Translations under genes and position numbers: made by a program | Assembly (NCBI RefSeq): GCF_003994235.2 | Contig: NZ_RYFG02000083.1 | Coordinates: forward strand, 1 to 33,960 | DNA: 33,960 nucleotides | Reading direction: 5' to 3' | Source: Candidatus Methylobacter oryzae | GTDB lineage: Bacteria > Pseudomonadota > Gammaproteobacteria > Methylococcales > Methylomonadaceae | The notes under the pieces: generated by a model | Seen by the model: only the letters and a program-made list of their open reading frames with translations | What the model was told of the DNA's origin: nothing | The model's database searches: none | Shown: one piece after another, positions 24,823-33,960 of the stretch | How positions within the stretch are numbered: position 1 is the stretch's first letter | Layout of the letters: every line of letters begins with the position of its first letter

Positions 24823-25788
24823 ATGGACCTAAAATTTCTCGATTTCGAACAACCCATCGCTGAATTAGAAGCGAAAATTGAAGAACTCCGCAATGTGGAG
24901 TTTGATAACAACATCAATATCTCCGACGCGCTCAAGCAGCTGGAAGAACGTAGCCAGGCGCTGACCGAGTCGATTTTCAATAATCTGTCCGATTGGCAAA
25001 TTTCCCAGTTATCGCGTCATCCGGGGCGTCCTTATACGCTGGATTACGTCGAGCATATCTTTACCGATTTCCATGAGCTGCACGGCGACCGCGCTTTTGC
25101 GGACGACCCTGCGATTGTTTGCGGATTGGCGCGTCTCGACGACCAGCCGGTCATGGTGATCGGTCATCAAAAAGGACGCGATACCAAAGAAAAGATTTAC
25201 CGCAATTTCGGCATGCCGCGTCCGGAAGGCTACCGCAAGGCTTTGCGCATGATGAAAATGGCCGAGCGTTTTAAAATGCCGGTGATTTGTTTAATCGATA
25301 CTCCGGGGGCTTATCCGGGCATCGGTGCGGAAGAACGCGGACAAAGCGAAGCCATCGCCAGAAACCTGTATGAAATGGCCAAGTTGAGAACGCCGATTAT
25401 TTGCACGATTATCGGCGAGGGCGGTTCCGGCGGCGCGTTGGCTATCGGCGTCGGCGACCGTTTAATCATGCTCGAATACAGCACTTATTCGGTTATTTCT
25501 CCGGAAGGTTGTGCATCGATTTTGTGGAAAAGCCCGGATAAAACACAAATGGCCGCCGAGGCGATGGGCATTACTTCGGATCGCATTCGTGAACAGGGTT
25601 TTCTGGATGAGGTCGTCAGGGAGCCTTTAGGCGGCGGTCATAGAGATTTCAAAGCGATTGCTTCGAGCTTGAAGGAAGCGCTGGCTCGTCATATGGATGA
25701 ATTAAAACGGCAACCTCTCGATAATTTAATAGAAAGACGTTACCAACGGATTATGGATTTTGGCGTTTTTGAGGACAGTGGAAAGTAG
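24823..25788 (+). CDS. accA: Acetyl-CoA carboxylase carboxyltransferase subunit alpha
   Basis: Alpha subunit of the carboxyltransferase that moves CO2 from biotin-BCCP to acetyl-CoA, giving malonyl-CoA for fatty acid synthesis; works with AccD. The 321-aa protein has the helical N-terminus typical of AccA ([17 protein letters not shown]), the [11 protein letters not shown] motif, [30 protein letters not shown] and [15 protein letters not shown], which form the crotonase-like active site. Length is normal. The start has no good ribosome site. The gene is followed after 7 bp by tilS, and its stop codon overlaps a heptad repeat. Confidence 0.97.
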   Translation: MDLKFLDFEQPIAELEAKIEELRNVEFDNNINISDALKQLEERSQALTESIFNNLSDWQISQLSRHPGRPYTLDYVEHIFTDFHELHGDRAFADDPAIVCGLARLDDQPVMVIGHQKGRDTKEKIYRNFGMPRPEGYRKALRMMKMAERFKMPVICLIDTPGAYPGIGAEERGQSEAIARNLYEMAKLRTPIICTIIGEGGSGGALAIGVGDRLIMLEYSTYSVISPEGCASILWKSPDKTQMAAEAMGITSDRIREQGFLDEVVREPLGGGHRDFKAIASSLKEALARHMDELKRQPLDNLIERRYQRIMDFGVFEDSGK

Positions 25789-25821
25789 GGCATAGGTGCA
25801 AGGCGAAAGGACAAAGGCGAA
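25787..25821 (+). repeat. AGGNNNA heptad array spanning the accA/tilS junction
   Basis: Five consecutive 7-bp units: AGGGCAT, AGGTGCA, AGGCGAA, AGGACAA and AGGCGAA, in perfect 7-base register from 25787 to 25821. The array starts inside the accA stop codon and its second unit contains the GTG used here as the tilS start. Similar arrays follow ftsB and, in weaker form, nspC and lolA. Confidence 0.65.
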
Positions 25822-27148
25822 AGATTCGTCTCTTTGCGAGGACTGCATTCTAAAATTCGATCTTAGCGAGGCGCAACGAAGGATTTATATCGCCTACAGC
25901 GGCGGAGTGGACTCTCATGTTTTGCTGCATTGTTGTGCATCGATAACCCAACTTAAAGACAAGTTGACTGCGGTCTACGTACATCACGGCTTGCAGGCGG
26001 AAGCCGATTTTTGGGCCCGGCATTGTGAAATGAGGGCTAGAGACTTGGGTGTCGAGTTTCTATCGCTACAGGTTAATGCGAAGGCTGCGCCCGGCGAAAG
26101 CCCGGAAGAAGCCGCCAGGAATGCCCGCTACGCGGCTTTAAAATCACTGCTGAAAGCCAACGACGCGTTGCTTCTTGCCCAGCATCGGGAAGACCAGCTC
26201 GAAACCGTGCTGCTGCAATTATTCCGCGGCAGCGGCTTGCGCGGGCTTTCCGGAATGCCGGAGCGCATAACTTTCGGGGCAGGGGTGATGTTCCGGCCTT
26301 TTCTGAATACGCCTAAACAGGCGATCAGCGATTACGCCGCTGCACATCAATTGCAGTGGGTTGAAGACCCCAGTAATCAAAGCAACGATTACGACCGCAA
26401 TTTTCTGCGCAATGCGATTGTGCCGATGTTAAAACAGCGTTGGCCTGCAATCGATAAAACGGTTGCGCGCTCGGCGAGACATTGTGCCGATGCGCAAGTG
26501 CTGGTCGATGAGGTCGCTGATGAGCTGTTCGCTTCGGTTTTTGATCCGGTAGACAAGACGCTGGGTATCGGCCGGTTATTGGCGCATCGCAGCCATCTTC
26601 AGCAGCTTATCATCAGGCATTGGTTCCGGTATCTTGGGTTAAAAATGCCGTCGCAGGCCAGGATCGAGAGGATTCTCAGCCAAGTGGTCGCGGCGGCCGG
26701 GGATCGTGATCCGGTGTTGTCGGGTCAGGACTGTAGCATCCGCCGTTACCGGGATAAGCTGTATTGTCTGGTAGATGTTTCAGGTACGGAGCCGAAAGCA
26801 TCTGGAGGCTGTGTTTGGCCTAAGGGGCAAACGTCAATAAAAATCACCGGTGACAGGGTCTTGTCTTGCGTCGAGTCTGCAAAAGGCATAGAGCGCGAGC
26901 GGTGGCAGACAGCCAAAGTCGAAATAAGATTCCGCCGGGGCGGCGAAAAAATTCGCTTGCCGGGGCGCGAAGGCCGTCATGCCTTGAAAAATTTGTTTCA
27001 GGAAGCAGGCATTCCGCCTTGGGAAAGGGATGTGATGCCGTTGGTTTATTTGGACGATGAGCTTGCCGCCGTTGGCGATAAGTGGATTAGTGCCGAGTTT
27101 TATAGTCAGAAAGCAGACGGCTGCATCGGCTTGTTTTTACAAACTTAA
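25796..27148 (+). CDS. tilS: tRNA(Ile)-lysidine synthetase TilS
   Basis: ATP-dependent ligation of lysine to C34 of the tRNA-Ile CAU anticodon, changing it to read AUA. The protein (450 aa from this start) has the N-type ATP-pyrophosphatase loop YSGGVDSH (about 34-41), VYVHHGLQAEADFW, HREDQLETVLLQLFRGSG and EDPSNQSNDYDRNFLRN. The C-terminal tRNA-binding domain shows RRGGEKIRLPGREGRHALKNLFQEAGIPPWER. The only start codon ahead of the P-loop is GTG 25796, which falls within a heptad repeat, giving about ten extra N-terminal residues with repeat-derived composition. An unusual start such as ATT further in cannot be excluded. Confidence 0.93.
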   Translation: MQGERTKAKDSSLCEDCILKFDLSEAQRRIYIAYSGGVDSHVLLHCCASITQLKDKLTAVYVHHGLQAEADFWARHCEMRARDLGVEFLSLQVNAKAAPGESPEEAARNARYAALKSLLKANDALLLAQHREDQLETVLLQLFRGSGLRGLSGMPERITFGAGVMFRPFLNTPKQAISDYAAAHQLQWVEDPSNQSNDYDRNFLRNAIVPMLKQRWPAIDKTVARSARHCADAQVLVDEVADELFASVFDPVDKTLGIGRLLAHRSHLQQLIIRHWFRYLGLKMPSQARIERILSQVVAAAGDRDPVLSGQDCSIRRYRDKLYCLVDVSGTEPKASGGCVWPKGQTSIKITGDRVLSCVESAKGIERERWQTAKVEIRFRRGGEKIRLPGREGRHALKNLFQEAGIPPWERDVMPLVYLDDELAAVGDKWISAEFYSQKADGCIGLFLQT

Positions 27149-27225
27149 GAATTAAGCCCAAAAGACAATGACGAAAACTGCATTGTCGATTAAAATACGC
27201 ACGTTTTACCTAACCTCAAAGCTAT

Positions 27226-27296
27226 TAGGATGAGCTGGTGAAGGAAGCCCGCCGTTCGCGACTAAGGGGCTTCATGCCTCAGTTCATCTTATGAAC
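27226..27296 (+). promoter_or_regulatory. Structured leader of pyrG with alternative hairpins
   Basis: A long stem pairs 27226-27237 with 27280-27291 (12 bp, two G-T pairs) and encloses a second stem GAAGCCC (27244-27250) with GGGCTTC (27267-27273). The right outer arm also forms a perfect hairpin with the bases after it, GTTCAT (27282-27287) with ATGAAC (27291-27296), 12 nt before the pyrG ATG. The two pairings exclude each other, as in attenuators or riboswitch-like leaders. No T-run follows. The ligand, if any, is unknown. Confidence 0.5.
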
Positions 27297-27299
27297 TAA

Positions 27300-31068
<3,769 letters not shown>

Positions 31069-31080
31069 AAAAGCGATCAG

Positions 31081-31117
31081 AGACTAAGGGCTTCGGCCCT
31101 TAGTCTTCAATCTTTTT
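31081..31117 (+). terminator. Rho-independent terminator of eno
   Basis: A perfect 11-bp stem (31081-31091 with 31096-31106) is closed by a TTCG tetraloop and followed by TCAATCTTTTT. It lies 12 bases after the eno stop, just ahead of ftsB, which may then need its own promoter or read-through. Confidence 0.9.
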
Positions 31118-31124
31118 CCCGTCC

Positions 31125-31394
31125 ATGAAAATCATCGTTGCAATTATCATCCTGTTGATTATCCATCTCCAATACCGGATATGGATTGGCGACGGCAGCG
31201 TTGCAGAGATCGAAGCCTATCAACTGCGCCTTGATGACCTGAAAAAACAGGTCGAGGAAAAGCGGCAGCGCAATGAAGCGCTGTATGCCGAGGTGCTGGA
31301 CTTAAGGAAAGGCCAGGAAGCGATTGAAGAGCGGGCTCGGGATGAATTAGGGATGATCAAAGAAGATGAAACGTTTTTTCATGTGCTTGAATAA
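31125..31394 (+). CDS. ftsB: Cell division protein FtsB
   Basis: Bitopic inner-membrane protein that joins FtsQ and FtsL in the divisome. The 89-aa product has a very short cytoplasmic N-terminus, a membrane segment at about 3-18 and the FtsB-type YRIWIGDGSVAEI motif. A periplasmic coiled coil spans about 30-60 (LDDLKKQVEEKRQRNEAL), and the ERARDELGMIKEDETFF tail follows. Length is a little shorter than E. coli FtsB. The place between eno and ispD is the conserved one. No clear ribosome site is present; the ATG falls 8 bases after the eno terminator T-tract. Confidence 0.93.
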   Translation: MKIIVAIIILLIIHLQYRIWIGDGSVAEIEAYQLRLDDLKKQVEEKRQRNEALYAEVLDLRKGQEAIEERARDELGMIKEDETFFHVLE

Positions 31395-31396
31395 CG

Positions 31397-31510
31397 AGGT
31401 TCAAGGAGCAAGGTAAAAGGTACAAGGGCGTGTGCTTTTTACCTTGCTTCTTGACCTTGCCTTTAAACTTTCCCCACCTTGGACCTTGGATCTTGGACCT
31501 TGAACCTAAG
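31397..31510. repeat. Inverted heptad arrays between ftsB and ispD
   Basis: Five direct heptads in exact 7-base register (AGGTTCA, AGGAGCA, AGGTAAA, AGGTACA, AGGGCGT; 31397-31431) are followed by complementary-sense units. These end in five units ACCTTGG, ACCTTGG, ATCTTGG, ACCTTGA and ACCTAAG (31476-31510). The left array also folds with 31436-31457 into an imperfect stem of about 20 bp. It starts 2 bases after the ftsB stop and runs into the ispD start region. Confidence 0.75.
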
Positions 31511-32191
31511 TTAAAATTCTGGGGCGTTGTTCCCGCAGCCGGTGTCGGCAAACGCATGCAGGCCGACCGGCCTAAACAATATCTCGAACTTGCCGGCAAA
31601 ACAGTCATCGAACATACGCTGTCGCGCTTGTTACAGGCAGAGGTTTTTGCCGGGATCGCCGTCGCGATTTCCGAAGAAGATCCGTACTGGCCCGAGCTGG
31701 CAATTTCCAAACATCAACAAATCATCACCGCGCCGGGCGGTAAAGAGCGCGCCGATTCGGTGCTTTCCGGTTTGAAAACGATCAGGCAGCAGGCTTCCGA
31801 TAATGATTGGGTCTTGGTCCACGATGCCGCGAGGCCGTGTATTACCGCGGCCGATATTCGCCATCTGATAGCTTCGCTGGTCAACGACGATGTTGGCGGC
31901 ATTTTGGCGTTGGCATCGGCCGATACGTTAAAGCAAGTGCAAGGCATCAACATTACCGGAACGCTGGATAGAAGCCATATCTGGCGGGCATTGACGCCGC
32001 AGATGTTCCGTTACGGCATGTTGAAAGCCGCACTGGAGCAATCGCAAGGCAATCCGGCCATTACCGACGAAGCCAGCGCGCTGGAACTGCAAGGCTTGCA
32101 GCCGAAAATCGTCGAAGGCCGTCCCGACAATATCAAAATCACCCGCCCGGAAGACCTGGCGCTGGCGCAATTTTATATGGAGCAACAATGA
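31493..32191 (+). CDS. ispD: 2-C-methyl-D-erythritol 4-phosphate cytidylyltransferase
   Basis: Third step of the MEP isoprenoid route: MEP plus CTP to CDP-ME. The 232-aa product shows [51 protein letters not shown] and [14 protein letters not shown], all family motifs. No ATG is available at the right place. TTG 31493 gives the usual ten or so residues before the VVPAAG strand, while the open frame extends back to GTG 31430 through repeat-derived sequence. The TTG lies inside the third unit of a heptad repeat (31476-31510). The stop overlaps the ispF start as ATGA. Confidence 0.93.
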   Translation: MDLEPKLKFWGVVPAAGVGKRMQADRPKQYLELAGKTVIEHTLSRLLQAEVFAGIAVAISEEDPYWPELAISKHQQIITAPGGKERADSVLSGLKTIRQQASDNDWVLVHDAARPCITAADIRHLIASLVNDDVGGILALASADTLKQVQGINITGTLDRSHIWRALTPQMFRYGMLKAALEQSQGNPAITDEASALELQGLQPKIVEGRPDNIKITRPEDLALAQFYMEQQ

Positions 32192-32661
32192 TTAGAGTAG
32201 GTCAAGGTTACGATGTACACCGCTTCAAAGACGGTGGCGAGGTCATACTAGGCGGCGTAAAAATCCCGTACGAGCAAGGCCTGGAAGCGCATTCAGACGG
32301 CGACGTGGTGTTGCATGCTTTATGTGACGCGATCCTGGGCGCAGCCGCATTGGGCGACATCGGCAAACATTTTCCCGATACCGATCCTGCATTCAAAGGC
32401 GCCGACAGCCGGGTTTTGCTGCGCCATGTTTACGGCGTCGTGCAACAAAAAGGCTACAAACTGGTCAATACCGATATTACGATCATCGCCCAAGCGCCAA
32501 AAATGTCGCCGCATACTGCAGAAATGTGCCGTAACATCGCCGACGATTTGCAGGTCGATGTCGATTGCATCAACGTCAAAGCGACGACGACCGAAAAGCT
32601 CGGTTTCGAAGGGCGTAAAGAGGGCATCGCGGTGCAGGCCGTGGTCCTGATCGAAAAATAA
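32188..32661 (+). CDS. ispF: 2-C-methyl-D-erythritol 2,4-cyclodiphosphate synthase
   Basis: Converts CDP-ME 2-phosphate into the cyclic diphosphate in the MEP pathway, as a trimer with zinc at subunit interfaces. The 157-aa product has GQGYDVHRF (metal ligands D8 and H10), [36 protein letters not shown] and the C-terminal [20 protein letters not shown]. Length and motifs are complete. It is coupled to ispD by a 4-bp overlap and abuts truD with no intervening base. Confidence 0.97.
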   Translation: MIRVGQGYDVHRFKDGGEVILGGVKIPYEQGLEAHSDGDVVLHALCDAILGAAALGDIGKHFPDTDPAFKGADSRVLLRHVYGVVQQKGYKLVNTDITIIAQAPKMSPHTAEMCRNIADDLQVDVDCINVKATTTEKLGFEGRKEGIAVQAVVLIEK

Positions 32662-33684
32662 ATGCAAGCCATCGAAATCCCGGTTTGGCCGTACGTTTAC
32701 GGAGGACCTTCCGGTTCCGGCAAAATTCGTAGTTTACCCGAAGATTTTATCGTTAAAGAAAACCTGTCTTTCGAGCCGTCGGGCGCCGGCGAACATGCTT
32801 TCTTGCAGATAGAAAAGAAAGGTGAAAATACCGAATACGTCGCCAGACAATTATCCCGGTTCGCCAATGTCAGGCAACGCGATGTCAGCTATGCGGGATT
32901 AAAAGACCGTTACGCCGTTACGACGCAATGGTTCAGCGTCTGGTTGCCCGGCAAAGCCGATCTCGATTGGTCAGAGTTCGAATCGGATAGCGTTAAAGTA
33001 TTGCAAGCGGTCCGCCATGCCAGGAAACTCAAGCGCGGCGTGTTGTCCGGCAACAGTTTCAAGTTGACTGTCCGCGATTGGCAAGGCGATCAAGCCAAGA
33101 CTATCCAGCAATTGGAACAAATCAAAAACGGCGGCATCGCCAATTATTTCGGCACGCAACGTTTCGGCAACGAGGGGCAAAACGTCAATAAAGCATTCGC
33201 GATGTTCGGCGGTGCTAAAGTCGGACGCGAGCAGCGCAGCATTTATTTGTCGGCGGTTCGGTCTTATCTGTTCAACCTGATTTTGGCTGAGCGGATTAGG
33301 CAAAATAATTGGAATCAAGCGCTTGCCGGCGATACCTATCAATTCGATTCGTCGCATAGCTGTTTTCAATCGGATCGGCCGGACGCTGAAATCATTCGCA
33401 GATTGGAGACCAAGGAAATTCATCCTACCGGCGTATTATGGGGCAGGGGAGATGCCGATGTTTCAGCCGATGCACTAGCGGTTGAGCAAGCTGTCATCGA
33501 TGCGCATGAAGAACTGGCCCAGGGTTTGATAGCGAACGCCGTCGACCGCGACAGGCGCGCATTAAGAGTGAATGTGCAGCGGTTGCAATGGCGGTTTATC
33601 GACGATGCGACGCTGGAGCTCTGTTTTACCTTACCGGCTGGAAGCTACGCTACATCATTGCTGAGAGAGATCATTGAGTTTTAA
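32662..33684 (+). CDS. truD: tRNA pseudouridine(13) synthase TruD
   Basis: Forms pseudouridine 13 in tRNA-Glu and others. The 340-aa protein has the PEDFIVKE motif, YAGLKDRYAVTTQWFS with catalytic Asp D82, the GNSFKLTVRD segment, NYFGTQRFGNEGQN, and the closing LPAGSYATSLLREI typical of TruD. The ATG directly follows the ispF stop, so they are translated together. In enterobacteria surE comes next; it is not seen in the remaining 276 bases. Confidence 0.96.
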   Translation: MQAIEIPVWPYVYGGPSGSGKIRSLPEDFIVKENLSFEPSGAGEHAFLQIEKKGENTEYVARQLSRFANVRQRDVSYAGLKDRYAVTTQWFSVWLPGKADLDWSEFESDSVKVLQAVRHARKLKRGVLSGNSFKLTVRDWQGDQAKTIQQLEQIKNGGIANYFGTQRFGNEGQNVNKAFAMFGGAKVGREQRSIYLSAVRSYLFNLILAERIRQNNWNQALAGDTYQFDSSHSCFQSDRPDAEIIRRLETKEIHPTGVLWGRGDADVSADALAVEQAVIDAHEELAQGLIANAVDRDRRALRVNVQRLQWRFIDDATLELCFTLPAGSYATSLLREIIEF

Positions 33685-33875
33685 ATTATAACTTTCAACA
33701 TCCGCTAACATTAATATCGAGGCGAATAGGGCGTAGAGGCTTGAAAGTCAAATACAGTTTGAAATACCAACGATTTTAGGGATTGATGAAATCCATATAT
33801 TGGACGCACATAAAAGGGAAAGGGATATGCCGGGAGTCTTTCACCAGCCCGCTAAAAATCTCAATCAACCTTAGT

Positions 33876-33951
33876 GCGTGTTTTAAAAGTAGCCATTGAG
33901 TTGCAAAACCTGCAAAATTTAAAATTTGCAATGGCTAAAAGAAAACACCGC
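33876..33951. repeat. Large imperfect inverted repeat at the window edge
   Basis: The left arm around 33876-33907 and right arm around 33925-33951 are complementary with gaps: GCG..TGTTTT, TAGCCATTG (33890-33898) against CAATGGCTA (33929-33937), and TTGCAAA against TTTGCA. The centre is AT-rich. The rest of 33685-33875 shows no gene or recognisable signal. The repeat may be a terminator, a REP/MITE-like element or the end of a mobile element continuing past the window. Confidence 0.5.
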
Positions 33952-33960
33952 AAGCGCTAC

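Noticed and set aside
33931-33960. Start of a new gene (MAKRKHRKRY...)
   Set aside because: Only ten codons are visible, no ribosome site precedes the ATG, and the ATG lies in an inverted-repeat arm; cannot be supported without more sequence.

Overview
The window reads as ordinary chromosome of a gammaproteobacterial methanotroph, most likely Methylococcales (Methylobacter/Methylomonas-like). Two signs point there. First, the housekeeping order queG / nnr / tsaE / ami / mutL / miaA and ftsB / ispD / ispF / truD is that of Gammaproteobacteria. Second, there is a tandem pair of NAD(P)-dependent methylene-tetrahydromethanopterin dehydrogenases (mtdB family) next to a 5-formyl-THF cyclo-ligase, which belongs to C1 oxidation in methylotrophs. 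A carboxynorspermidine decarboxylase (nspC) follows. The genus is inference.

Layout. 1-216: non-coding, with two perfect hairpins. 217-7575: queG (minus), then nnr, tsaE, amidase, mutL, miaA (plus). 7576-10604: minus-strand cspA, a flavin reductase, and a MotB/MotA stator-like pair without other flagellar genes. 10809-11453: a GacA/UvrY-type response regulator divergent from motA. 11540-13407: two mtdB paralogues on the minus strand, divergent from fau and nspC (13561-15312). 15399-20916: a quinone-oxidoreductase-like protein, mrcB (PBP1b), lolA and rarA. 20917-24822: an accessory island. 24823-33684: accA, tilS, pyrG, kdsA, eno, ftsB, ispD, ispF, truD. 33685-33960: non-coding, with a large imperfect inverted repeat running to the window edge.

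The island between rarA and accA is the most likely place for an undescribed system. It holds an SMC/ABC-like AAA ATPase overlapped by a 193-aa protein with a PD-(D/E)XK-type nuclease signature (D85, E102-x-K104). It also holds a separate Schlafen/AlbA_2 plus HATPase protein preceded by an ATGA-overlapping 42-codon ORF. A short REP-like direct repeat separates the two units. This arrangement resembles antiviral defence cassettes, but function is inferred only.

Other non-routine signals are: a degenerate heptanucleotide repeat family (AGGNNNA) that begins at or just after the stop codons of nspC, lolA, accA and ftsB and contains the probable start codons of tilS and ispD; mutually exclusive hairpins just before pyrG; and an intrinsic-terminator-like hairpin directly upstream of the cspA start. 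No tRNA, rRNA, CRISPR array or complete insertion sequence was seen.
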